From Leptospira johnsonii (GTDB lineage: Bacteria > Spirochaetota > Leptospiria > Leptospirales > Leptospiraceae): 64,000 nucleotides of DNA. Under the pieces are notes generated by a model. The model was not told where the DNA came from, ran no database searches, and saw only the letters and a program-made list of their open reading frames with translations. The position numbers and the translations under genes were made by a program. The stretch spans positions 868,001 through 932,000 of the forward strand of contig NZ_BFAY01000011.1 of the NCBI RefSeq assembly GCF_003112675.1. The letters are read 5' to 3'. Position 1 is the first letter of the stretch. Each line of letters begins with the position of its first letter. Positions 36,091 to 44,801 of the stretch are shown in pieces.

Positions 36091-37002
36091 ATGCCTTCCT
36101 TCAAAAGACATCTCATTCTGTTATCCGCACTCATACTAATCTCACTAAACGAGGTCCAAGCGGTTTACGATCGCCTTCCTTTAAAAAGTTTGGAATATTC
36201 GGATTCAAAAATTATCCGAGTCAGAGAAGAGATAAAATATAACCTTCAAATTTCTGTGTCCAACTTGGACCAAAAAGTTCTGGTCCATCTCAGATTCCTA
36301 GTCTACAAAGTAGGACCCAAGGATACTTTTTTCAAGATCATGGCTAGGACAGGAATGGACCTGGACACTCTTTCCTCCGTAAACGAATTAGCTTCTCCCC
36401 AAGACATTTATCCTGGGATGGAACTTTTGATCCCGAATATGAGAGGTGTTTACGACTCGGAAGAACATTCTCCTGACGAATCCGGACGCAAAAAAGTCGC
36501 AGCCCGTTTTCGTATCGCTCCTAAGTTCTTATACTATGATGACCTCAGAAAATCCTGGTTCGTTCCAGGCAGAGGATTACCTAAAGAAGAGAAAAACTTT
36601 TTTTACGGATTGGTATTCTCCGATCCATTAGCGGAAGAAGGAAGAGTCAGTTCGAAATTCGGAAGAAGAAAGGACCCTTTCACAAAAAAGGATACTTTTC
36701 ATGGCGGGATCGACCTCGCAGCAGAAGAAGGAACACCAGTCTATGCGTCTGCAGACGGAGAAGTTTCCTTTTCCGGAGTAAGAGGAGGTTACGGAAGCCT
36801 GATCGTTTTAAAACATGGATTGGGTTACGAAACCAAGTATGGACATTTAAGTAAATTGTTGGTCTCTCCAGGCACAAGGGTCAAGAAAGGACAATTGATC
36901 GGAGAAGTCGGAATGACTGGAAGAGCCACTGGATTTCATTTACATTTTGAAGTGTTGAGAAATAGTTTGAGACAAAGGCCCATATTTAAGGGTCATGTCT
37001 AA
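36091..37002 (+). CDS. LysM and M23 peptidase-domain murein hydrolase
   Basis: The 303-residue exported protein has a signal peptide. A LysM module lies at about 68-115 (YKVGPKDTFFKIMARTGMDL, then LLIPN). The M23 metallopeptidase domain is in the last 120 residues: GRRKDPFTKKDTFHGGIDLA has the first zinc His and Asp, and YGHLSK and HLHFEVLR have the other His residues. Such proteins cut peptidoglycan cross-links or activate amidases. All zinc ligands are present, so it is likely catalytic. The stop overlaps the next ATG by one base. Confidence 0.92.
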   Translation: MPSFKRHLILLSALILISLNEVQAVYDRLPLKSLEYSDSKIIRVREEIKYNLQISVSNLDQKVLVHLRFLVYKVGPKDTFFKIMARTGMDLDTLSSVNELASPQDIYPGMELLIPNMRGVYDSEEHSPDESGRKKVAARFRIAPKFLYYDDLRKSWFVPGRGLPKEEKNFFYGLVFSDPLAEEGRVSSKFGRRKDPFTKKDTFHGGIDLAAEEGTPVYASADGEVSFSGVRGGYGSLIVLKHGLGYETKYGHLSKLLVSPGTRVKKGQLIGEVGMTGRATGFHLHFEVLRNSLRQRPIFKGHV

Positions 37003-38102
37003 TGTTACATCGATCTCTTTCTAATCCGGCAGTTAGGGTACTTATTCCTTCTGCTTTTATATTCTTAATCTTTGGGATCTTTATTTTAATTGGTTGGTCC
37101 AAAACCGATCCTATCGATTACGAACCGGACGATATCATCCGCCAAGAAGAAAGAGATATATTATTCATATCTAATGTAATAAACGAAAAATCTCCCATCG
37201 AAAAACCTTTCGGTCTTGCGGTAGATTCTAAAGGAGCAATTTATACAGGCTCCTCCGACGGAAATATCTACAAGATCAAAACCGACGGACAAACTGAATT
37301 ATTTGCAAAAACTTCCGGAAGAGCATTAGGGATAACATTCGATGGAAAAGAAAATCTAGTTGTCTGCGTTTCCGGATTAGGTCTCGCATTTTACGATTCA
37401 AAAGGAAATGAGAACGTACTCCTAAGAGAAGATTCGGAAGGAAATCCATTGACCAATCTTTACGGTTTGGATATCGGCTCCGATGGAACTGTCTATTTTA
37501 CCGAAGTTAGCAGAAAGTTTTCTTACGAAGATTCGTATTTGGAAGAATTGGAATCAAGACCTAACGGCAGAATTCTTTCTTATAATCCCAGAACCCAAGA
37601 AGTAAAAACTGTTTTAGAAGACCTATATCATCCTACCGGGATCAGTTTATCTTCTTCCGAGGATTTTTTAGTCTTTGGAGAAAAGTATAGACATCGTGTT
37701 TCTCGCTTTTGGTTAAAAGGGAAGAAGGCAGGAAAGGATCAGTTTTTTATCACACATCTTCCTGGAAGTCCAGCTCTCATCAGCTCCGATTCTCAGAAGA
37801 ATTTTTGGATCGCCTTATCTTCTCCCAGACATATCGCAATCGATAAGATACAAAATTTTCCGATCTTAAAAAAGATCATCGCTTCTCTTCCATTCTTCTT
37901 TAAACCGTTAGAAGGAGAACTCGCTTATATTCTTTCTATGGATGAAGAAGGAGACATTAGTCTCTCTTTGATGGATAATACTTCGGATAAATTGGGGTCC
38001 ATTACTTCTGCATTGCAGTACGGATCCGGGGTTTTACTTGCGGGATTTTCTTCTCAAAAAGTTTGGAAATGGAAGTTTGAAACTCTGGAAATGTTTTTTT
38101 AA
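37002..38102 (+). CDS. SMP-30/gluconolactonase-like beta-propeller protein, membrane-anchored
   Basis: The 366-residue protein has one N-terminal membrane helix (VLIPSAFIFLIFGIFILIG). Propeller blades follow, with FGLAVDSKGAIYTGSSDGNI, YGLDIGSDGTVYFTEVSRKF and HPTGISLSSSEDFLVFGE. This matches the SMP-30 and strictosidine-synthase-like families, which are lactonases or hydrolases with a central calcium. The substrate is unknown. Overlapping by one base with the LysM/M23 gene, it may act on cell-envelope material. A terminator follows. Confidence 0.8.
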   Translation: MLHRSLSNPAVRVLIPSAFIFLIFGIFILIGWSKTDPIDYEPDDIIRQEERDILFISNVINEKSPIEKPFGLAVDSKGAIYTGSSDGNIYKIKTDGQTELFAKTSGRALGITFDGKENLVVCVSGLGLAFYDSKGNENVLLREDSEGNPLTNLYGLDIGSDGTVYFTEVSRKFSYEDSYLEELESRPNGRILSYNPRTQEVKTVLEDLYHPTGISLSSSEDFLVFGEKYRHRVSRFWLKGKKAGKDQFFITHLPGSPALISSDSQKNFWIALSSPRHIAIDKIQNFPILKKIIASLPFFFKPLEGELAYILSMDEEGDISLSLMDNTSDKLGSITSALQYGSGVLLAGFSSQKVWKWKFETLEMFF

Positions 38103-38107
38103 ACAAA

Positions 38108-38131
38108 AAAGCGCCCCGATTGGAGCGCTTT
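38108..38131. terminator. Bidirectional terminator
   Basis: The stem aaagcgc (38108-38114)/gcgcttt (38125-38131) lies between the convergent propeller gene and cysI, with A and T runs outside it. Confidence 0.8.
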
Positions 38132-38145
38132 AGGAAAGGCAAGAA

Positions 38146-39831
38146 TTACATCGCCCCCAGTAAGTCCCTGAACTTATCCAAGGAATATCGAGCGGCAAAG
38201 TCTCCGAATCTCTCGTTCGGGTTCCCTTCTTTTTTCCAAACCTCGAATGCTTTCTCCAGTTGTACAGGAATGTCTGCGAATGGAACCTTCTTAGCAACAT
38301 AATCGCCGACTTTGGTTCCTTCAGGATTTCCTCCGAAGAATAATGAATATTTTCCTCCGGCTTGTTGACCAACGATCCCTATTTCCGCAGAGTAAGGTCG
38401 TGCACATCCGTTAGGACAACCTGTCATTCTCACGATAGGAGCTCTATCGTTCAGATCCAGTTTATCGATCACTTTTTGGATGGATTCCAATAATTGAGGA
38501 AAAGTCCTTTCGGATTCGGTCAATGCCAAACCGCAAGTAGGAAGCGCAGGACAAGCAAGTGCGCGATCATACAGAGGTTTAGGAGAAGCAGGATTAATAT
38601 TATATTCTTTTAATTTAGATTCTAATTTTTCCTTATCTTCTTTTTTGATTCCCATCAAAACCAAATCCTGATCAGCAGTTACCTGCACGCTCAGTTTGAA
38701 AGTGGAAATGATATCTTTCAAAGCGGTCTTTAAAGGTTTTTCAGGAAAGTCTTTGATCCTTCCGGAAAGAGTATGGAATCCTAATGCAAGAGTTCCATCC
38801 GTTCTTTCTGTCCAGCCCAGATAATTAGGAGTTTCCCATTTAGGAAGTTTACGATCGATATCGAATTTTGCACCGGATCTGCGTTCCACTTCGGAGCGGA
38901 ACCATTCCACACCCTTCTCCGCTAAAACATATTTCAGACGAGCATGTTTACGGTTCGTACGATCTCCGAAATCTCTATGAGAAGTTACTATACCTTCCGC
39001 AACGGAGATCAGATCTTTTTCAGGGATCCAGCCGAGTAAGTCCGCAGCTCTAGGATAAGTCTCCGCCTTATTGTGAGTCATTCCTAGTCCGCCGCCTGCA
39101 AAAGCGAAATAACCGTCAATCTTACCGTTCGCATCTAATGTGGCTGCAAATCCCATATCGTTGGTGTAAATATCGACAGAGTTATTACCTGCAAGAGTAA
39201 CCGCTATCTTGAACTTTCTAGGAAGATAAGTGGTTCCATAGATCGGATCAGGCTCATCTTCTTTATTGATCTGGCTCTCGCCTAACCATAGTTCGGCGTA
39301 GGCATTACTCTTATATTTAAAATGATCGGATAATAATTGAGCGATCGGATCCAATTGGCCAAGCTCTTTGTTTCCCCAAGGATTTAAAGCCTGAGTTACG
39401 TTACGCACAACGTCACCGCATGCTCCCATAGTGGAAAGATTCACCTTATGGACTGCTTGCATGATCGGCTTCAGATCCTTAAGAAGGATCGTATGCATTT
39501 GGATAGACTGTCTAGTAGTTAAACGTAACGCACCGCCACCGAATTTATCAGCCAGATCGTCCCATACCATGTATTGGTCCGAAGTAAGTCTTCCGCCTGG
39601 GATCCTTCCTCGGATCATAAACGAAGTTGGGTTCTCTATAAATTCTCCAGCATCGTCCTTTCTACGGTCTCTGTCCTTTTGCTGGTACATTCCGTGGAAT
39701 TTGATCAATTGTTTGTCGTCTTCCTCGAATCCGTCTGCACCAGTTTCGATAGCAGTACCGATCTTTCCTCTTAGTCCCCTAGAGGCTGTTTTAATATGTT
39801 CGACTTCGCTAAGTTCTTTTTGTTCTGACAT
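38146..39831 (-). CDS. cysI: Sulfite reductase hemoprotein (CysI/ferredoxin-type)
   Basis: The 561-residue enzyme reduces sulfite to sulfide with siroheme and a [4Fe-4S] cluster. The cluster ligands are C427-x5-C433 (ACPALPTCGLALTESER) and C472-x3-C476 (TGCPNGCARPY). Two sulfite/nitrite reductase repeats are visible, with RLTTRQSIQMHTI in the first. Length suits a monomeric hemoprotein. No flavoprotein CysJ gene is in the operon, so electrons may come from ferredoxin or a CysJ elsewhere. It is the last gene of the cys operon. Confidence 0.93.
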   Translation of the reverse strand: MSEQKELSEVEHIKTASRGLRGKIGTAIETGADGFEEDDKQLIKFHGMYQQKDRDRRKDDAGEFIENPTSFMIRGRIPGGRLTSDQYMVWDDLADKFGGGALRLTTRQSIQMHTILLKDLKPIMQAVHKVNLSTMGACGDVVRNVTQALNPWGNKELGQLDPIAQLLSDHFKYKSNAYAELWLGESQINKEDEPDPIYGTTYLPRKFKIAVTLAGNNSVDIYTNDMGFAATLDANGKIDGYFAFAGGGLGMTHNKAETYPRAADLLGWIPEKDLISVAEGIVTSHRDFGDRTNRKHARLKYVLAEKGVEWFRSEVERRSGAKFDIDRKLPKWETPNYLGWTERTDGTLALGFHTLSGRIKDFPEKPLKTALKDIISTFKLSVQVTADQDLVLMGIKKEDKEKLESKLKEYNINPASPKPLYDRALACPALPTCGLALTESERTFPQLLESIQKVIDKLDLNDRAPIVRMTGCPNGCARPYSAEIGIVGQQAGGKYSLFFGGNPEGTKVGDYVAKKVPFADIPVQLEKAFEVWKKEGNPNERFGDFAARYSLDKFRDLLGAM

Positions 39832-39864
39832 CGATCGTATTCGTCCTTTTGGATTAGCTTCCTA

Positions 39865-40461
39865 TTATTTCGTATCCGTTGATAAGTATTTTTGTTTAAA
39901 CTCGCTCAGCAAAAATTTGAGAGCTGTTTTTCTTTCTTCCGGATCACCTAGTTTACGTTTGCTCAAATTACGGATTTCTAATAAATTTTCCAATTCTTGG
40001 TCGTGGTCCTTTGGCAGGATCTCTTCAAGAATGGTGCGGATGGTCCCGGCAAGTCCCGCGAACCCTCCTTGAGTGGAAACAGCCACACGGACAGGTCCCC
40101 TATCAAAATATGCGGAAGAATAAAAATCACAAAGAGAAGGATCGTCTGCACAATTGATCCAGATCTTTTTTTGTTTGGCGTACTCCACTAAGTCACGATT
40201 TGTCTGTCTATCGTTTGTAGCGGAATATACCAGATCGAATCCGTCCAGATCGGAAACCTGAACTTCCCTTGTTTCCATCTTCGCATCTTTTATGGAAGAA
40301 AGCAAACCAACAGTTTCCGATTTGAATTCTTTCGAGATAACTGTAAGCGCACAGCCTGTATCTTTCAGGTGTTGTAGTTTTTCGAGAGCGACATTTCCTC
40401 CGCCCACTACTAGCACTTTTTTATTTTCTAATTTTATAAAAACAGGAAGAAGTTGGTTCAT
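39865..40461 (-). CDS. Precorrin-2 dehydrogenase (siroheme synthase N-terminal type)
   Basis: The 198-residue protein has the Rossmann motif KVLVVGGGNVALEKLQHL, then the FDLVYSATNDRQTNRDLVEYA segment of precorrin-2 oxidases, and GPVRVAVSTQGGFAGLAGTI. It oxidises precorrin-2 to sirohydrochlorin with NAD and may also chelate iron, as in CysG and Met8. It overlaps the cobA start by 4 bases in the cys operon, so its product siroheme is meant for CysI. sirC or cysG-N would be suitable names. Confidence 0.9.
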   Translation of the reverse strand: MNQLLPVFIKLENKKVLVVGGGNVALEKLQHLKDTGCALTVISKEFKSETVGLLSSIKDAKMETREVQVSDLDGFDLVYSATNDRQTNRDLVEYAKQKKIWINCADDPSLCDFYSSAYFDRGPVRVAVSTQGGFAGLAGTIRTILEEILPKDHDQELENLLEIRNLSKRKLGDPEERKTALKFLLSEFKQKYLSTDTK

Positions 40462-41234
40462 ACTTCTTCTCCTTGGGAAGTGTATCCAGGAAAAGAAAGT
40501 TCTGGATTTTCTCCGATCAGGTGTACAACAGGACCTATATAAATAATTCCCGGTCCGGAACTTTGTTTGGATAAACCTTCTTCTATAATTTTACCCAAAT
40601 TGGTCACAGTTGTCTTCTGGTTTTTTAAACTCGCGTTTTCCACCAAAGCTACTGGAAGGAGAGAAGAAGCCCCGTTATCGATCAAATTTTTAGAGATCTG
40701 TACAATGGAAGAAGTTCCCATAAATAGAGCGATCGTTCCCCTGAACTCTGCGAACCATTTCCAATTAGTATCTTCCTGCAGAACAGTATGACCGTCCATG
40801 ATCAAAACTTGTCTGGACAATCCTCTATGCGTTAAAGGAAAACCTGCTCCCGATGATCCGGCGCTTAATGCACTTACGCCAGGAATAATTTCGTACGGAA
40901 TTTTATGTTTTCTTAATGTGAGTAGTTCTTCCCCGCCTCTGCCGAATACGAAAGGATCTCCTCCTTTCAAACGTACTACGGTTTTACCTTGGAGAGAATA
41001 TCGAACGATCAGCTCTTGGATCTCTTCTTGAGTAGCAGAATGTTGCCCTGCCCTTTTACCTACATAATGAACGATGGAAGAAGAAGGAAAATATTCCAAA
41101 AAGGAAGAGTCCAATAAAGCGTCGTACAGAATTACTTCCGCTTTTTCTAATATTCTCAGGGCTTTCAAGGTCATAAGTTCCGGATTTCCGGGACCCGCGC
41201 CCACCAAATATACTTTTCCCACTTCGGTATTCAT
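40458..41234 (-). CDS. cobA: Uroporphyrinogen-III C-methyltransferase
   Basis: The 258-residue enzyme makes precorrin-2 from uroporphyrinogen III and S-adenosylmethionine. It shows VYLVGAGPGNPELMTLKAL, VVRLKGGDPFVFGRGGEEL, EIIPGVSALSAGSSGAGFPL and LTHRG, the conserved methylase set. Length suits the single-domain SUMT. The ATG at 41234 lies 9 bases after the cysN stop. Precorrin-2 made here supplies siroheme for CysI and possibly cobalamin. Confidence 0.95.
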   Translation of the reverse strand: MNTEVGKVYLVGAGPGNPELMTLKALRILEKAEVILYDALLDSSFLEYFPSSSIVHYVGKRAGQHSATQEEIQELIVRYSLQGKTVVRLKGGDPFVFGRGGEELLTLRKHKIPYEIIPGVSALSAGSSGAGFPLTHRGLSRQVLIMDGHTVLQEDTNWKWFAEFRGTIALFMGTSSIVQISKNLIDNGASSLLPVALVENASLKNQKTTVTNLGKIIEEGLSKQSSGPGIIYIGPVVHLIGENPELSFPGYTSQGEEV

Positions 41235-41243
41235 TAAATTAGA

Positions 41244-42485
41244 TCAGTAGGCTCCTACGATCATCCCGGCGCCGACGGTATTGTTCGTACCTTCATCCAC
41301 CAAAACGAAACTTCCGGTTCCACGATTTTCGAAATAACTATCGAATGCGATCGGTTTCGCAGTTCTGATCTTGATCCTTCCGATCTCATTCAAAGCAAGT
41401 TGAGAAGATTCTAATTTTTCGTGGGTTTGGATATCTATCCTAAAGGAAATTTCTTTAACAGCGGATTTTACAGAACCGGTGGTTTGTCTTAGAAGATATT
41501 TATTTCCCGGCACCAAAGACTTGGCATCCATCCAACAAAGTTCCGCTTCTATATCTTGAGAAACGATCGGTTGGTGTTTGTCGGTTACGATCATATCTCC
41601 ACGACTAATATCAATTTCGTCTTCTAATAGAATGGTAACAGACATAGGAGCAAAAGCTTCTTCCACTTCGCTTTCATACGTATAGATAGATTTGATCTTA
41701 GAGCGTAACCCGCTTGGAAGAACTGCAATATCGTCTCCCTTTTTGAAAAGGCCGCTTCTGACCTGACCTGCATACCCTCTGTAATCGTGATGATCTTCCG
41801 TTTGAGGACGGATCACATACTGAACAGGAAATCTAGGCTCGTGTTTGGTCTCATCTACTTCGATTTCCAAATCTTCCAAATAACCCAGAAGAGTTTTGCC
41901 TTTCCACCAACTCATATTAGGAGAAGTGTCCACGACATTATCCCCGTTCAGAGCGGAAATCGGTATGAACTCCAACCCTTTGAAATCCAGATCGGAGGCG
42001 AAATTTTTATAATCTTCTACGATCTCATCGAAACGTTCTTTGGAAAAATCCACTAAGTCCATTTTGTTCACGCAGATAACTACATGAGGGATTTTTAATA
42101 AAGAAGCGATATAAGAATGTCTGTAAGTCTGTTCGATCACTCCCTTACGAGCGTCTATCAGAATGATTGCAAGGTCGGAGTTGGAAGCACCGGTCACCAT
42201 ATTTCGAGTGTATTGGATATGCCCCGGAGCATCCGCGATAATGAACTTTCTTTTGGGTGTAGAGAAATATTTATAGGCCACATCGATAGTGATCCCTTGT
42301 TCTCTCTCTGCTTTGAGTCCGTCAGTAAGAAGAGCCAAATTGATCTGCCCGTTTACTTGGCCGGTTTTTTCAATCGCTTCCAACTGGTCTTGGAATACCG
42401 ATTTGCTATCGTACAAAAGACGACCAATCAATGTGGATTTTCCGTCGTCTACGCTTCCTGCGGTAATAAAACGTAATAAGTCCAT
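41244..42485 (-). CDS. cysN: Sulfate adenylyltransferase GTPase subunit
   Basis: The 413-residue subunit uses GTP hydrolysis to drive APS formation by CysD. The elongation-factor-like motifs are GSVDDGKSTLIGRLLYDSK (P loop), DAPGHIQYTRNM (G3) and CVNKMDLVD (G4). A domain 2 and 3 barrel follows. It is shorter than E. coli CysN (about 475) and lacks a fused APS kinase. Its start overlaps the cysD stop by one base (TGATG). Confidence 0.95.
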   Translation of the reverse strand: MDLLRFITAGSVDDGKSTLIGRLLYDSKSVFQDQLEAIEKTGQVNGQINLALLTDGLKAEREQGITIDVAYKYFSTPKRKFIIADAPGHIQYTRNMVTGASNSDLAIILIDARKGVIEQTYRHSYIASLLKIPHVVICVNKMDLVDFSKERFDEIVEDYKNFASDLDFKGLEFIPISALNGDNVVDTSPNMSWWKGKTLLGYLEDLEIEVDETKHEPRFPVQYVIRPQTEDHHDYRGYAGQVRSGLFKKGDDIAVLPSGLRSKIKSIYTYESEVEEAFAPMSVTILLEDEIDISRGDMIVTDKHQPIVSQDIEAELCWMDAKSLVPGNKYLLRQTTGSVKSAVKEISFRIDIQTHEKLESSQLALNEIGRIKIRTAKPIAFDSYFENRGTGSFVLVDEGTNNTVGAGMIVGAY

Positions 42486-43393
42486 CAGAAGTAACCGCCT
42501 CTTTTACGTTCTTCCATCGCAGCTTCGGAACGTTTATCGTCCAATCTGGATCCTCTTTCCGTTGTTCTAGAAGTTTGGATCTCACGAATAATATCATCTA
42601 AAGAATTTGCTTCGGATTCTACCGCTGCGGTGCAGGTCATATCCCCTACAGTCCTAAAACGGACAGTTTTTTCTTCCACCTTGTCGGAAGAATCCAGAGT
42701 CACGAATTCGGAAACAGGAAAAACTACATTCTCTCTCCAAACTATTTGTCTTTTATGAGAAAAATATAATGAAGGAAGTGGAATATTCTCTGCTTTGATA
42801 TATTCCCAAACATCCAACTCAGTCCAGTTGCTAATAGGGAAAACTCTTACGTTTTCTCCTACATGGATCTTTCCGTTATAAATATTCCAAAGTTCAGGTC
42901 TTTGCAGTTTAGGATCCCAGCTCCCGAACTCATCGCGAACTGAGAATACTCTTTCTTTCGCGCGGGCTTTTTCTTCGTCCCTTCTCGCCCCGCCTATACA
43001 AGCATCGAATTTAAATTCTTCGATAGTATCCAATAATGTTACCGTTTGGATCGCGTTCCTGCTCGGGAATTTTCCTTTTTCTTCCACAGCCTTTCCTTGG
43101 TCTATGGAATCCTGAACGTATCGAACGATCAGTTTTTCTCCAATACGGTTCGCAAGATCATCACGAAATTGTAATGCTTCTTTAAAGTTATGGCCTGTAT
43201 CGATATGTACCAAAGGAAATGGGAACTTTCCTGGACGGAACGCTTTCAGTGCAAGATGCACCAAAGTGATGGAATCCTTTCCTCCGGAAAATAAAAGCGC
43301 AGGTCTCTCGAATTGAGCGGCAACTTCCCTGAGTATATAAATGGATTCCGCTTCTAGTTGTTGGAGATGCGACAATCGAGTTCTAGTCGTCAT
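42485..43393 (-). CDS. cysD: Sulfate adenylyltransferase catalytic subunit
   Basis: The 302-residue product is read from ATG 43393, which overlaps the cysH stop as ATGA; a further 18 residues upstream (from 43447) look artefactual. It belongs to the PP-loop ATP-pyrophosphatases, with LLFSGGKDSITLVHLALKAF as the SGGxDS motif, and contains FDACIGGARRDEEKARAKER. It makes adenylylsulfate (APS) from ATP and sulfate with CysN. The C-terminal region, RGSRLDDKRSEAAMEERKR, is typical. Confidence 0.95.
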   Translation of the reverse strand: MTTRTRLSHLQQLEAESIYILREVAAQFERPALLFSGGKDSITLVHLALKAFRPGKFPFPLVHIDTGHNFKEALQFRDDLANRIGEKLIVRYVQDSIDQGKAVEEKGKFPSRNAIQTVTLLDTIEEFKFDACIGGARRDEEKARAKERVFSVRDEFGSWDPKLQRPELWNIYNGKIHVGENVRVFPISNWTELDVWEYIKAENIPLPSLYFSHKRQIVWRENVVFPVSEFVTLDSSDKVEEKTVRFRTVGDMTCTAAVESEANSLDDIIREIQTSRTTERGSRLDDKRSEAAMEERKRGGYF

Positions 43394-44121
43394 ACTTCTG
43401 ATCCTTTTTTTCTTACCAGTTTTCCTTCCACCCAATGCAGTCCGCATTCTTTCGTGGATTCATTCTCCCACCACCAACGGCCGGCTCTGAAATCTTCGCC
43501 TGGCATAATCGCTCTTGTACAAGGAGCACATCCGATGCTGGGATATCCCTTATCATGGAGAGGATTGTACGGAATATTTTTATCTTGGACGTACTGTTGC
43601 ACATTCTCCCAAGACCAATCCAGAATAGGATGAAATTTCAAAATATCCCTTCCCGCATCCAACTCCACTTTGGTTAAATTTTCTCTGGAACCGGATTGAT
43701 CGTTACGAATTCCGGTGACCCAAATTTTAGCTCCCTTCAAAGCTCTGTTCAAAGGGACAACTTTGCGAATATGACAACATTCTTTTCTATTTTCTATAGA
43801 ATCATAGAAGGAATCGGGGCCCTTCTCATTGATCAGATCTTCTACTGCTTGCGCATCCGGGAAGAATGTTTGGATACGCTTACCATACATTCCATTCGTG
43901 CGCTTATGAAGTTCGTAAGTTTCGGTGAACAATCTGCCTGTATCCAATGTAAAGATACGAATGTCCAAATTTTGAGAATAGATTGCGTGAGTGATTACTT
44001 GATCTTCCATACCGAAGCTGGTGGAAAACACCGCTTGTCCCGGAAAATCCTGGGAAATTTTCGCCAAAGAATCTTCTAAGCTCAGACCTTTTAATTTAGC
44101 TTCCAGATCGGACGGACTCAT
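43390..44121 (-). CDS. cysH: Adenylylsulfate (APS) reductase, thioredoxin-dependent
   Basis: The 243-residue enzyme reduces activated sulfate to sulfite. It has FSTSFGMEDQVITHAI and the catalytic KECGLHWV motif (C226). Cysteines C115-C116 (KECCHIRK) and C198-x2-C201 (GCAPCTRA) bind a [4Fe-4S] cluster, as in APS reductases; PAPS-specific enzymes lack them. The operon has no APS kinase (cysC), consistent with APS as substrate. First gene of the operon; a regulatory region with an inverted repeat lies just upstream. Confidence 0.93.
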   Translation of the reverse strand: MSPSDLEAKLKGLSLEDSLAKISQDFPGQAVFSTSFGMEDQVITHAIYSQNLDIRIFTLDTGRLFTETYELHKRTNGMYGKRIQTFFPDAQAVEDLINEKGPDSFYDSIENRKECCHIRKVVPLNRALKGAKIWVTGIRNDQSGSRENLTKVELDAGRDILKFHPILDWSWENVQQYVQDKNIPYNPLHDKGYPSIGCAPCTRAIMPGEDFRAGRWWWENESTKECGLHWVEGKLVRKKGSEV

Positions 44122-44141
44122 CGAAATTGAACCTTTTTATA

Positions 44142-44200
44142 TTGGACGTGTCCAAATTTAGGGTGACCAATATAATGTACCAAAGTTTTATATATTGGAC
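44142..44200. promoter_or_regulatory. Putative operator/promoter of the cys operon
   Basis: A perfect inverted repeat ttggac (44142-44147) gt gtccaa (44150-44155) lies 20 bases upstream of the cysH start codon. A second ttggac (44195-44200), preceded by the same tata bases as the first copy, and a related gaccaa half-site (44165-44170) are spaced within 60 bases. AT-rich stretches between them could hold the -10 element on the minus strand. The arrangement suggests a dimeric regulator of sulfate assimilation; the protein is unknown. Confidence 0.45.
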
Positions 44201-44801
44201 TATTTGTAAAGTATAGTTGATGCTATATTACAAGGTTCCCACCAGAGTCGGTACAGAATAGAGAATTTTTGCAGAAATCAGAAAATCTCCGATTTGCTTC
44301 GAGAATATTAAATCTCTGCCGAATTTACTGCCTATTTAGAATTCTAGAAAATGAGATATTCGGTTATGTCACGGAAATAATGAGCACGTGTAATAGATCG
44401 GATTATACTCAGACTGTAGGATGAAATAATTTATAACAGATAGAAGCAAAGGTTGATCGAAACCTTCTTCACTTCAACTCATAAGATCTATATAAGACCC
44501 GGTTCAAAAATTCATTTTAGGATTTTTAAAACTTCTGATCATCCATTGTACACTCTTTCAAAAAACATAACTATCCATCTACCAAGCACGTCTAACTCCT
44601 CGTATTCGATTGAGAACGAATCTTAATTTTTTTATTGGATTCGTTCTATTTAAAATCCAGAAGAATGAATTGAAATCGATCTTTATCATAACTGAACATC
44701 GGTCTAATATTCATTTTTTATAACTTTCTTTTTAGTGTGAGAAGGTATAATGTATTTGGTGTAATTGACGAATTACATATCCTTAGGAATTTTGGATAAA
44801 G
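44201..44801. other. Gene-free AT-rich stretch upstream of the cys operon and the sulfatase gene
   Basis: No frame of useful length or RNA gene is recognised here. A 10-bp inverted repeat, agaacgaatc (44613-44622)/gattcgttct (44638-44647), with a 15-base T-rich loop is the only strong structure. It lacks a terminal T run, so it is not an obvious terminator. The region may hold divergent promoters or a decayed gene. Confidence 0.5.
44746..44751 (+). promoter_or_regulatory. Possible -10 box for the membrane sulfatase gene
   Basis: TATAAT at 44746-44751, 50 bases before the start codon, without a clear -35 hexamer. Confidence 0.3.
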
